Positions 10,642-21,259 of a DNA stretch of 64,000 nt are shown here, piece by piece. The notes under the pieces are model-generated. The model saw nothing but the letters and a program-made list of their open reading frames with translations. It searched no databases and was not told the DNA's origin. The DNA lies in the NCBI RefSeq assembly GCF_001540865.1, contig NW_017893412.1:19399-83398 (forward strand), in the 5' to 3' direction. This stretch comes from Ananas comosus (taxonomy: Eukaryota > Streptophyta > Magnoliopsida > Poales > Bromeliaceae). Numbering within the stretch: position 1 is the first letter of the stretch; each line of letters starts with the position of its first letter. The position numbers and the translations under genes were made by a program.

Positions 10642-12136
10642 GTGGGTACCGCCCTCGAACTCATCGGTCCACCCACTAAGTCTACAGGAATAAGCAGGAA
10701 TAGTAAAGAAAGCTGAAACAAATCTATAGCTAAAAATCGCTATACTATCATACACTAACTCTAACCCTCTGTAGAACAATGTCAACTCAGACCCAATCTC
10801 AAATAAGGACTGTAATCATACCCGTCCCTGGGACTGTGAACATACTCGTCCCGCCCGGTTGCGACTATTCAGCTTCCTCCGCATTAACCGGTCCGTGAAG
10901 AGCAAGTCCTACCTACACGAACGACACCAACGCAAAAGCACAGTGCCTGTCTCCGGAGTGGCACTCGTGGGAGCTACCCAACCGAGTATGCAGCGTATCT
11001 CTGTCGAGCTCAATCAGGCTCTAACAAGCCAAAGTCAAGTAGCTAGGGTCAAAACAGGTCTAAAAACCAAAACCCACGTGCCCTCGGCACAATCTGAGAC
11101 CAAAAACAGGAATCTGTGTCCACCGTCCACCTCGACGGCACCCGACAATCCGAAACAGCCTAGACTTTGCTGTAAAAATAAGCTCGGCATCCTAGCACGA
11201 GCGTAAATGCATTCTAAACTACCCCGGGTATCCACCGCGCTGAAACAGCGGTGACACAATCAATCCACGGCTCCTAGAGCTAAATCAGGTAGTAGAATCA
11301 TATGACGTATCAAAACGCTGGTTTTCTCCTAAGTCAATTTTCAAGTCCAACATGTATATTGTAAATACTCATCTCAGCATGCTTCAATATTCATATCGTA
11401 ACCAAAATGCTAATCGATGAATTTAAGCATGATATACAAGAACCGAAAATCATACACGTCGACTAAACATGCACTTAGGAGCGAAACCGATGATACACCC
11501 ACCTCTAATGCAATTCCTGGTAGCAAGGAGTCTCGAACTACTTAGAATTCCCCTGCTGGATCAACCGAAACTCTTCCAAGTCTAGCAACAAGAGTTCTCC
11601 AAACTCTACACCTTAACAAGATCAAAATCTATCAATACAACTATAATTTCAGCACCAAAGTTAAAATTGGCTCAATTACAATGCTAATTCTACCTTTCAA
11701 CCCTCAAATCAGGTGTAGCCAAGTCCCAAAAGCAGCGAAATATAAGAGAATATCTAACTCGGATCCAAAATCCCACTACTTCCAAAGATAGCATAAAGAA
11801 CCAATGAAAATTTCATTCTCAGCTCAAAACTGCAAACAGCAAAGAAAAATATAGAATCGACCAAGCTAACCTCAACGAAAATCTGCAAAATTGGGCTTCG
11901 TGGATTCCTCTTGAAGTCTAAAATCCAACAAACCAAGTTTCGTCGTAATCCGACCTCCCTATGTCGCGCACGAGCCAAAACACTGAAGGTCGTTGCTGGA
12001 AAAACTGCAGAATCTGCACCTTGTAATCTTGGAGTTGTGGAACTTTGATGCAATTTGAGGAAATTAGAGGGTTTAGAATGTAAAATAGCCTTCACTGTGA
12101 AGAGAGGGAGAAAAGAGGTCACAGGGGTCGAGTTCC

Positions 12137-12149
12137 CCCTATTTATAGT
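12137..12149 (-). promoter_or_regulatory. TATA box in family-B LTR
   Basis: The minus strand reads CTATAAATAGGGGG. The GGGCGCCC cluster lies about 90-340 bp upstream, the arrangement seen for ACCGGT clusters in the other families. Confidence 0.7.
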
Positions 12150-12224
12150 GAGGTGAAATGGTGGAAAGAGCCTCAGCAACTCAAGATGTAAACCTGCACT
12201 ACTACAGAAAACCAAGTTCTAGGC

Positions 12225-12485
12225 GCCATAAAACCAGTTCTGGGCGCCCAGAACTTCCAGCCAAGAACAACAGTCCTCTTCGGTTCCTCCTCCCGCGGTG
12301 TGCTGCACCTTTATCCTAGTCTGGCGGAACTCACTTACGACAAATACGTGTCAACGCCATCGATAATTCCAAAGTGAACTTTCAGATCCACTTCTGGGCG
12401 CCCGGAACATAGGATCCAAATTGACTTCCAGTTTTGCGCAAAATAGCACTCAAGATCTGGGCGCCCTAAACCAAGTTCTGGGCGC
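12225..12485 (-). promoter_or_regulatory. GGGCGCCC palindrome cluster upstream of TATA
   Basis: Four to five copies of TTCTGGGCGCCCAGAA-like sequence (for example near 12240, 12397, 12457 and 12478), some reduced to TAGGCGCC or GGGCGCCCTAAA. It occupies the slot filled by ACCGGT arrays in families C, D and E. Regulatory function is inferred. Confidence 0.6.
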
Positions 12486-12647
12486 CCTAAACTGGCAAAA
12501 CTTCAGTTTTGCTTATTTGAGTGCGCTGAGTCCATTTTTGCATCTATTTCATGCAGAAATGACTCCGACTCAGTTCGACACTCTCCAGAGATGTCGACCA
12601 GTCACTAACACTGAAGCTAATCCTATCCAAAGCTCAGGAACACTACA

Positions 12648-12664
12648 TTCTCTCCCACTATAAA
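12648..12664 (-). other. polypurine tract of family B
   Basis: The minus strand reads TATAGTGGGAGAGAA directly before the TGTAGTGTTCC start of the 3' LTR, where the plus-strand primer of a retrotransposon lies. Confidence 0.75.
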
Positions 12665-12693
12665 AAGTTTCGTCCGCGAAACTGAAACATACC

Positions 12694-13799
12694 TCAATCC
12701 ACAGCCTCAAATAGGTAGGGGTAGGACGCCCTCATCACCGTCTCCGGCTCCCAAGTCGCCTCCCGCTCCTCGTGATTGCTCCACTGTACCTTTACAAAGG
12801 GTATGACCCGGTTGCACAATTCCCTCGACTCTCGAGCTAGAATCTGCACCGGTCTCTTCTCATCTCTCAGGTCCTCGCAAAGCTCAAGCGGAGTAAAGTC
12901 AATCACGTGGGAAGGGTCGAACACCTATCTCCTCAAAGCTGAGACGTGGAAAACATCGTGTATGTTGACTAGTCGCGGGGGTAGAGCGATCCTGTAAGCA
13001 ACTGGTCCTACTCGCTCCAACACCTCAAAAGGGCCTACAAAGTGTGGACTAAGCTTTCCACGCACCCCAAATCTGCGGATCCCTCTGGACGGCGAGACTT
13101 TCAAAAATACATGGTCTCCAACTTGAAACTCTAAATCTCGTCTCCTGGTGTCGGCGTAGCTCCTCTGGCGGCTCTGGGCTGTCAAAAGGTGTCGTCGCAC
13201 TACTCTCACCTTTTCCTCAGCCTCTAGCAAGATCTCCGGCCCCAGCATTTTTCTTTCACCCACATCACTCCAAAATAAAGAGGATTGACATCGGCGTCCA
13301 TACAACACCTCAAACGGAGTCATCTGGATGCTCGTTTGATAGCTGTTGCTATACGCAAACTCAACCAGTCTCAAATGTTGATACCACCTTCCTCTAAAGT
13401 CCAGGACACAAGCTCTCAGCATGTCCTCTAGAGTCTGAATGGTCCGCTCTGACTGACCATTTGTCTGTGGGTGAAACGCCGTGCTGAAATGTAACCGAGT
13501 ACCCAAGGCAGTCTGAAGACTCCTCCAAAAATGTGAAACAAACCTCGGGTCCCTGTCCGATACGATCGAAAATGGCACGCCATACAGCCTAACAATCTCA
13601 TCCAGATATAGCTGCGCGAGTCTCTCTTTGGACTAGGTGGCCTGCACTGGTAGGAAGTGAGCAGACTTAGTCAGTTTGTCCACTATCACCCAAATAGCAT
13701 CATAGCCACCCTGCGCTCTCGGCAACCCCACGACAAAATCCATCATTATCTGCTCCCATTTCCACTCGTGTATTGGCAGACTCTGAAGCTTGCCAGCAG
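12694..13799 (-). pseudogene. integrase core and chromodomain of family B
   Basis: Minus strand, one phase throughout with stops near 13633 and 12925. The order is the start of the integrase core (MMDFVVGLPRAQGGYDAIW), the second catalytic Asp in SIVSDRDPRF, the catalytic Glu in TNGQSERT, a GPFEVLERVGPVAYRIALP segment (GPY/F region), and a C-terminal chromodomain-like block (VKVQWSNHEEREATWEPE). Chromodomains mark plant chromoviruses and steer integration to heterochromatin. The upstream part of the frame continues at 30955 on the far side of the LARD insertion. Confidence 0.92.
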
Positions 13800-14039
13800 G
13801 TACCTGTCTGCCACCACGAATGACGCACCTCGCACGGTCGATGATTTTTGGCCGTGTGGTGTAGTATTCATGATTCAGATGAGTATTTATATGTATATGG
13901 GTATCAGGTATTGCGAGTCCATGGCTTCCAATAGATGTAAGCATCTATTGTTAATTACCCCCGTGGCATTAGGGCACCTTCGATTAAGAGACCTTTATAG
14001 ATGGGATGCGATGAATCGTGTCCTGATTGTTTGATTGAT

Positions 14040-14593
14040 TGAATCCTAAGTATATGTATTAGGATTCAGTTGGATTTGAAATTGACAAGATCCTAAGTAT
14101 ATGTGTTAAGACCTAGTCGATGTTAAACTCTAAGTATATGTATTAGAGTCTAATTGGCTCTAAGTATATGTCTTAGAGTCTGATTATATTTGGTTTCACC
14201 TTAGTTGTATGTTCTGAGGTGAAGATGTGACCAAACCCCAAATATATGTATTGAGGTAAGTCAGATTTGATATTACCCGAAGGTGGATAGTGGCTAATTC
14301 CTGAGTGTATGTGTCAGGACTAACCGAGTTTGATATATTATTTTTACTCTAGTTATATGTTCTAGAGTGAGGATCTAACTAAGCCATAAGGTATTGCGTT
14401 AGGGTTCGTCGGATTTGATTTGCATAAGCTCTAAGTATATGTATTAGAGCTTGATCGGGTATGGATTTCACTCTAGGTAGATATACTAGAGTAAAAGGCT
14501 GACTAGACCCAAAGTGTATGTGTTGAGACTAGTCGAGCTTGGTTTGACTTCCACTCTAGGTATATGTGCTAGAGTAAAAGGTTGACTAGACCC
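14040..14593. repeat. short-hairpin tandem repeat CTCTAAGTATATGTATTAGAG
   Basis: About a dozen degenerate units, each a small inverted repeat around GTATATG: a pyrimidine-starting word such as CCTAA or CTCTAA, then GTATATGT, then its complement TTAGG or TTAGAG. The same array lies at 24175-24730 in the other LTR. Confidence 0.8.
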
Positions 14594-15219
14594 TAACACC
14601 CCGTTTGGTTCGGGTATAAAGGGGGGGATAAGGGGGATATCCCCCCCTTTATACCCAAACAAAAAAAAAGTTTGGTGGGAACAAGTGTTCCCACCAAACC
14701 GGGTTGTACCGGGTACAACCCGGTATGGGTGGGAACACTTGTTCCCACCCGGGGGTGGAACAACTTGTTCCACCCCCTGGTACAAGGCCACGCACTCAGT
14801 CCTTACAGCTGAGTGTGACGGTGACTCCAAGCATCTTAACATTACGTGAAAGCTACGATGTTCACCATCAACACTCACTTAGACCAGAGTGTAGCGAGCA
14901 TCACCCGGCAGCCTACTAAGGCTACTCTCTTTCCGGCGAGGCTTCACGCTTTCACGTAACCTTGGGAACTCATGAGCTTTTCACTTAGCTCCTTACTTAA
15001 CCCAAACTTCACTCACTCAAAGCTCCTGCTTTGAGAAAAATTCCTCCCATCTTACATTGTTACACTTAAGAGCTTTAGGCTCTCAACGTGGAACAGGTCT
15101 TAACTGATTACCAGCTCAACCATTCGAAACCTTTTCGATTCCTACGTGCTTTGGGTTCTTCACGTAACCTTACCTCAGGCGCTCTCGTTTCTGCGTTTTA
15201 GACGTAGAAACCGTCTAAA

Positions 15220-15512
15220 CGAGAGCCCCTGGCCAGAGATCGACCCCTCTGGACAGGGTAGTCGTCTCCGTACGCCCCAACGACTACGTTGGCCAGGGAC
15301 CGTCGTCTCCCTGGCCAGAGTCGGACACTACGGGCGCTCTTTTCGGTTTTTAACCGATTCAGGGCGCTCTACTCGAGAGCCCCTGGCCAGAGACCACCCG
15401 TCTGGCCAGAGGCCCCCTGGCCAGGGAGTTCCTTTCTGGCCAAGGGCTTGCGCACGGACGCCCCCCTCCGGGGCCCCTGGCCAGGGTCCAGCCCCTCTGG
15501 TCAGGGAGTCGC
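15220..15512. repeat. CCCTGGCCAGRG palindrome cluster
   Basis: About nine copies of CTGGCCAG-type sequence (some varied to TCTGGACAGG or TCTGGTCAGG), irregularly spaced and GC-rich within an otherwise AT-rich element. The arrangement resembles the ACCGGT and GGGCGCCC clusters of the LTRs, but the core differs. Confidence 0.75.
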
Positions 15513-15599
15513 GCGTCTTACGGGTCACTCCCGACACATTCTCCACTTTTCAACTCCCTGGAAACCACTAAAACAATGTTATACTCTCCCATAATCTCC

Positions 15600-15601
<2 letters not shown>

Positions 15602-15636
<35 letters not shown>
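15602..15636. repeat. (GA)n microsatellite
   Basis: Uninterrupted GA run, followed by an ambiguous base (n) at 15638. Confidence 0.95.
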
Positions 15637-15637
<1 letters not shown>

Positions 15638-16194
15638 NTTGAATTTTAATTTGGTTTTAACTTTGAAATTTAAAATTAAATTATTGAAAATTTAAAATTT
15701 AATTTTAAAATTTAAAACTTAAAACTTTAGGACTTTAATTTAAAATTATATATTTAAAATTTAAAAATATAATTTCAATTATAGGGGTAATATTATTATT
15801 TTCTATTTATAACTACTAACTATTCCTCTTATTCCCAAAAACCATCCAAACGCAATTTTTCTAGTTCCAGCTTATACTCACAATTTCACCCAAACAAAAA
15901 AAATACTCTTGTTCCTACAAAAATCCATACTTGTACCTATCCCCGGTATAACTAGTTTCTACTAATTCCCGAACCAAACGGAGCCTAAAGGGTATGTGTT
16001 AAGGTTAGTCGGATGAACTCTAAGTATATGTGTTAGACTTCGAATGAATATATTTTTGACTGAATTCTAAGTATATAATTTAGAACTCTATCGATTTATA
16101 GATGGAATTGACTTAGCCCTAAGTATATGTATTAGTGGTAGTCGATTTTGCTTTTGATTTTTCACTCTAGGTATATAAGCTAGAGTAAAGAAAA

Positions 16195-17690
16195 GGTTCA
16201 TGATGAACTTTAGGCATGAACTTGATACATGGTTCATGAGATTTGGGTGTTGGCTCCTAAGATTTGGTCATGGATTTGATTCATGAGATTTGGATATGGT
16301 TTGGTGTATGGCTCATAGGATTTGGTGTATGGTTTATGAGATTTGGTATATGGTCCATGGGATTTGGTCCATGAGATTTGGTTCATGGGATGTGGTTTCA
16401 TGAAATTGGATATGGCTTATGAGGTTTGGTTTATGGTTCATGAATGAGGTTGGGTATATGAGATTTGGTTCATGAACTTGGATATGGTTTATGGACTTGG
16501 TTCATGGTTCATGAACTTGGTTCATGGTTCATGAGGTTGGCTATATAGGATTTGGTTCATGAACTTGGATATGGTTCATGGACTTGGTTTATGGTTCATG
16601 TACTTGGTTCATGGTTCATGAGGTTGGGTATATGGGATTTGGTTCATGAACTTGGATATGGTTCATGGACTTGGTTTATGGTTCATGAACTTGGTTCATG
16701 GTTCATGAGGTTGGGTATATGGGATTTGGTTCATGAACTTGGATATGGTTCATGGATTAGGTATACGAACTTGGTTATGGTTCATGAGATTTGGTTCATG
16801 TATATGGTTCATAGTTTATGGTTCATAAATTTGGTGTATGGTTTATGGTTCATGGTGTGTGAACTTGGGTATGGTTCGTGGTGTTTGGTTCACGAACTTG
16901 GTTCATGGTTTATGGGACTTGGGTATGGTTCGTAGCGTTTAGTTCACGAACTTGGATAAGCTTTATGAACTTGGTTCATGGTTTATGGGATTTGGTTCAT
17001 GAACTTGGGTATGGTTCGTAGTGTTTGGTTCACGAACTTGGATAAGCTTTATAAACTTGGTTCATGGTTTATGGGATTTGGTTAATGAACTTGGGTATGG
17101 TTCGTAGTGTTTGGTTCACGAACTTGATTCATGGTTTATGGGACTTGGGTTTGGTTCGTGGTGTTTGGTTCACGAACTTGGTTCATGGTTTATGGGACTT
17201 GGGAATGGTTCATGAACTTGGTTTATGATTCATGAACTTGGTTTATGGTTTATGGTCCATAAGGTTTGGTATATGGTTCATGAACTTGGTTTATGGTTTA
17301 TGAAGTTGGGTATATTGGATATGGTTCATGAACTTGGTTTATGGTTCATGGTTCATGGTTCATGAACTTGGTGTATGATTGTATGGTCCATGAGATTTGG
17401 TTGGTTCATGAAATTTGGTCCATGAGGTTTAGTTGTGGTTCATGGGATTTGGTCTATGAGATTTGGTTCATGAACTTGGTTTATTTTGGTTAATGGGCCT
17501 TGATTCATGAACTTGGGTTATGATCCATGGTGTTTGGTTCACGAACTTGGGTAAGATTCATGGATATGGTTCGTGGTTCATGAACTTGGTTTATGAGTTT
17601 TGGTTCATGAGACTTGATTCATGAACTTGGATATAGGATTTGGGATTTGGTTCACGAACTTAGGTATGGTTTAGGTTCATGAGCCGAAGT
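16195..17690. repeat. GGTTCATGAACTTGG tandem array
   Basis: About 1.5 kb of degenerate 20-35-bp units containing GGTTCATGAACTTGG, GGTTTATGG and TTTGGTTCATG. TTCATGAA is itself a palindrome. The homologous array in the other LTR (about 24740-25440) is half as long, so the array has expanded or contracted since insertion. Confidence 0.85.
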
Positions 17691-18010
17691 TGGAAGTTGG
17701 ATTTGGGTTTTGGGTTTGGATTTGGATTATGGACTTTATTTGGGTTGGGTTTGGGTTTTGGTTTTGGGTTCGGGTTTCGGTTTGGATTTTGGTTTTGTTT
17801 TGGTTTGGGTTTGGATTTGATTTGGTTTGGGTTTGGGTTTATTTGTGGATTTGGGTTTGGATTTGGGTTGGGTTTGGATTTTATTTGTGGAATGGTTTGG
17901 GTTTATTTGGACTTTGGGCTTGGATTTTTATGTGGACTGGATTTGAATTTGGTTTGGATGTGGACTTGATTCGGATTTGGTTTCGTATCTGAACTTGATT
18001 CGGATTTGGT
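17690..18010. repeat. G-rich TTTGGGTTTGGATT array
   Basis: About 320 bp of TTTGGGTTTGG, TTTGGATTTGG and close variants on the plus strand. It gives aromatic/glycine-rich spurious open frames in all three phases. It is not the plant telomere repeat. Confidence 0.85.
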
Positions 18011-18059
18011 TTGTATGTGGACTTGATTTTCTTTTCAATTCTATTTCGGGTTCGAGACA

Positions 18060-18560
18060 ATTCTCTTTTGATTTTGCAACTTGATTCGGATCCGAAGAAA
18101 TCCCTTTTTGATTTTGGTTTGATTTGGGGTCCAAAGAAATTCCCTTTTCATCTCGATTTGGATTTGGGGTCCGAAGAAATCTCCATTTTGATTTTTCAAT
18201 TTGATTTGGGGTCCAAAGAAATTCCCGTTTGATTGCGATTTGGATTTGATTTTCCAATTTGATTTGGGGTTCGAAGAAATCCCCATTTGATTCTCCAATT
18301 GGATTTGATTTGGGGTCCGAAAAAATTCCCGTTTGATTCTCCAATTTAGATGTGATTTTCCAATTTGATTTGGGGTCCGAAGAAATCCCCGTTTGATCTT
18401 GATTTAGGGTCCAAAGAAATCCCCGTTTTAATTTTAATTTGGGGTCCGAAGAAATTCCCGTTTGGTTCTGATTTGGGGTCCGAAGAAATTCCCGTTTTGA
18501 TTCCAATTTGGGGTCCGAAGAAATTTCCGTTTTAATTTTGATTTGGGGTCCGAAGAAACA
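18060..18560. repeat. GGGGTCCGAAGAAATCCCCG tandem array
   Basis: Units of about 30-50 bp built on GATTTGGGGTCCGAAGAAAT followed by TCCCGTTTGATT. The same array is at about 26525-27005 in the other LTR, plus an inverted copy at 25744-25970. Confidence 0.85.
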
Positions 18561-19239
18561 GAGAATCAAAGATTCCCCTACCCTCTTCTTGCGATGTTGC
18601 AGATGACGTCGACGAAGTTGATGACGGTGGCGTGGATCTGTTCGGCCATCGAATTTGATTTGACATTTTCGAAGAAATATTGAAGGGTCCGAAGAAACGG
18701 GGAATCAAAGATTCCCCTCCCCTATTCTTTCGAAAGTACCAAACCGGCGATGTTGAGGTGGTCGCGGCAATGTAGATCACCCATTCCATCATCAACAACT
18801 TCGAATGGGGTATTGAGAGGTCCGAAGAAACGGGGAATCAAAGATTCCCCTCCACTCTCCCATCGAAGCCATCTAGATGGTATGGATAGCTACGATCGCA
18901 GGACCAAAAAAGAAAAAAAAAGGAGGGGGAAAAAAAGAGATTTTTTTTTTCTTCTTCTTCATTTTTCGTCTTTTTTTTTTTCTTTACCTGTTTATCAAAT
19001 GATGGATTGGATGAATCAGCTCGACGATTCCTCCACTGTTCCGCGGCTCGGCGATCCTCCTCCTTTCCGCGGCTCGGCGATATCTCATTTTTTTAAATTT
19101 TTTGTATGTCAGAACGAGTGTAGCAATCTATCTATTTTTTTGTTCTTTGTCTATCGTATTGTCTCCGTAAAAAAAAATTCTCCCATGTTTGATTTCAGTT
19201 CTCGTATTTATAATGGGAGGGGTGGTGAGAGATATTTTG

Positions 19240-19625
19240 AGGGATTCGAAATTCGAATTTGAATTTTGAATAGGTTGTTTGATAGTTGGAGGTTTTTTTG
19301 GAATTGGTTGGAGATTCGAAATTCGAAATCGAATTTTGAATCGGTTGTTGGATGGTTGGAATTGGTTGGGAATTCGAAATTCGAAATCCAATTTTAAATC
19401 GGTTGTTGGATGGTTGGAGGATTTTTGGGAATTGGTTAGGGATTCGAAATTCGAAATCGAATTTTGAATCGGTTGTTGGAGGATATTTTGGAAATTGGTT
19501 AGAAATTCGAAATTCGAAATTGAATTTTGAATGGGTTGTTGGATGGTTAGGTATTCAAAATTCGAATGAGAGATATTTTGGGTGTTGGTTCGAAATTCGA
19601 AATCGAATTTCGAATCGAATTTGAA
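19240..19625. repeat. ATTCGAAATTCGAAATCGAA array
   Basis: Degenerate units of about 60-70 bp containing GAAATTCGAAATCGAATTTTGAATCGG and TTGGATGGTTGG words. The counterpart in the other LTR is at about 30235-30605. Confidence 0.8.
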
Positions 19626-19955
19626 TATGGTATTCGAGATTGAATTTTTAAATGTGGGTAAAAATGTGGGCCGTTATTTCATGAATTGGGCTGAAATTGG
19701 GCCCACTTTGATGAAACTTGTTGGGCACGAATATTCATTGGGCTGAGATGAGGCCCGAATTTTTGTATAGGCCTAAAATCTTACAGGGCTTTTATGAGGC
19801 CCATTAATTCACATTTATGAATGGGCCTATTGTGGATTAAAATCATAATTATTGGCCCCAAGATTTCTCGGTCAACATGAGACCTTTTGGGATTGTATGA
19901 ATCCGAATTTAATCGGTTTTAATTACTTTACCCAATTTTTTTTTCACTTCAAACA

Positions 19956-19974
19956 AATTACCCCCCACTTTTTC
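19956..19974 (-). other. polypurine tract of the LARD element
   Basis: The minus strand reads AAAAAGTGGGGGGTAATT immediately before the TGTTTGAAG start of the left LTR. This fixes the element's orientation as minus. Confidence 0.75.
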
Positions 19975-19980
19975 GACGTA

Positions 19981-20375
19981 AGAGTTTCGCGCGTCGAAAA
20001 GGTGCTCCTCTTTTCATTCATTTTTTTTTTTGTTCCTTTTTTTGGATTTGGTTCCCTTCTTTGACCGTACTTTTTTCTTCTTTTTTTTTACTCGGTCCCC
20101 CACATAGACCGTACCGGTTTTTTTTTTTTTTTTTATCCTCTNNNNNNNNNNNNNNNNNNNNNNNNNNNNNNNNNAACCAAAACCGGAACAACGTTAGACT
20201 ACTCAGTTGAGCCCTAATAGNGAGTTTCGCGCGTCGAAAAGGTGCTCCTCTTTTCATTCATTTTTTTTTTTGTTCCTTTTTTTGGATTTGGTTCCCTTCT
20301 TTGACCGTACTTTTTTCTTCTTTTTTTTTACTCGGTCCCCCACATAGACCGTACCGGTTTTTTTTTTTTTTTTTT
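19981..20375. repeat. direct duplication flanking a sequencing gap
   Basis: The block starting GAGTTTCGCGCGTCGAAAAG occurs at about 19982-20123 and again at 20222-20360, apparently identical to the base, on either side of 33 n (20142-20174) and a single n (20221). Exact repetition beside a gap suggests overlapping contig ends that were not merged. Confidence 0.8.
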
Positions 20376-20399
20376 TTTAATATCATCCCCGCACCATAT

Positions 20400-21250
20400 G
20401 CATTCAATTTGATTGCTCGATTGCTTAGTTTAACGACATGACGGTCAATATAAAAATGCTCAGTGTAATGACATGGCGGTCGATATAAATGTGCTCAGTT
20501 TGGTGACACAGCGGTCGATATAAATGTGCTCAGTTTGGTGACATGGTGGCAGATATAAAAGTGCTCAGTTTAGTGACGTGGCGGTCTATTGGATATGGAT
20601 TGCTCAGTTTAATGACGTGGCGGTTAATTGGATATTTGCTGCTCAGTTTAACGACATGGCGGTCTATTGGATATTTGTTGCTCAATTTAACGACATGGCA
20701 GTCGATATAAAAGTGCTCAGTTTAATGACATGGCGGTCTATTGGATATAAATGTGCTCAGTTTGGTGACATGGCGGTCGATATAAATGTGCTCAGTTTGG
20801 TGACATGGCGGCAGATATAAAAGTGCTCAGTTTAGTGACGTGGCGGTCTAGTGGATATGGATTGCTCAGTTTAACGACGTGACGGTCAATTGGATATTTG
20901 TTGCTCAGTTTAATGACATAGCGGTCTATTGAATATTTGTTGCTCAGTTTAATGACATGACGGTGATATAAAAGTGCTCAGTTTAGTGACATGACGGTCT
21001 ATTGGATATGGATTGCTCAGTTTAACGACGTAGCGGCCGATTGGATATGGGTTGCTCAGTTTAACGACATGGCGGTCGATTGGATATGGGTTGCTCAGTT
21101 TAACGACATGGCGGTCGATTGTATATGGGTTGCTCAGTTTAACAATATGACGGTCGATTGGATATGGGTTGCTCAGTTTAACGACATGGCGGTCAATTTG
21201 ATATGGGTTGCTCAGTTTAACGACATGGCGGTCGATTGGATGTTAGTGAA
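20400..21250. repeat. 39-42-bp tandem array (TGCTCAGTTTAAYGACATGGCGGTC)
   Basis: About 20 units in the LARD interior. Part of the array has a 39-bp period and so stays open in one frame, giving a 13-residue repeat WVAQFNDMAVDWI. An isolated unit lies at 23275-23305. Other units differ in length and break the frame, so I do not regard it as coding. Confidence 0.85.
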
Positions 21251-21259
21251 TATGGATTT

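Larger units (their letters stand above)
10451..12647 (-). repeat. 3' LTR of family B (about 2.2 kb)
   Basis: The plus strand runs from TGTAAGGACCCAAAA to CAGGAACACTACA, with TG/CA ends. The right edge is firm because a polypurine tract follows. The left edge is a best guess from the TG terminus, and no second copy is present to confirm it. On the minus strand it holds a GGGCGCCC cluster (12225-12480), a TATAAATAG box, a TTGAGGTTAG site near 11870 and a perfect hairpin at 10611-10641. Confidence 0.7.
14597..15985. mobile_element. PIF/Harbinger-like non-autonomous transposon (1389 bp)
   Basis: Terminal inverted repeats CACCCCGTTTGGTTCGGG (left) and, reversed, GGCTCCGTTTGGTTCGGG (right), flanked by the 3-bp duplication TAA (14594-14596 and 15986-15988). 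The other LARD LTR has an uninterrupted sequence at the equivalent point (near 24728), so the insertion came after the LARD element. No transposase is present. It carries a TGGCCA palindrome cluster and a GA microsatellite. Confidence 0.85.
13805..19955 (-). repeat. 3' LTR of the LARD element
   Basis: 6151 bp including the 1389-bp Harbinger-like insertion, so about 4.8 kb net. It consists largely of local repeat blocks: a CTAAGTATATG hairpin repeat, a GGTTCATGAACTTGG repeat, a TTTGGG run, a GGGGTCCGAAGAAAT repeat and an ATTCGAAATTCGA repeat. The right LTR has the same blocks in the same order. Confidence 0.88.

Noticed and set aside
10859..11259. Protein-coding frames in the family-B LTR
   Set aside because: They lie within the LTR, have no recognisable domain and occur on both strands.
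17679..17992. Phe/Gly/Leu/Trp-rich frames resembling membrane proteins
   Set aside because: Consequence of the TTTGGG repeat; open in several phases at once.
17690..18010. Interstitial telomere repeat
   Set aside because: The words are TTTGGG and TTTGGA, not TTTAGGG.
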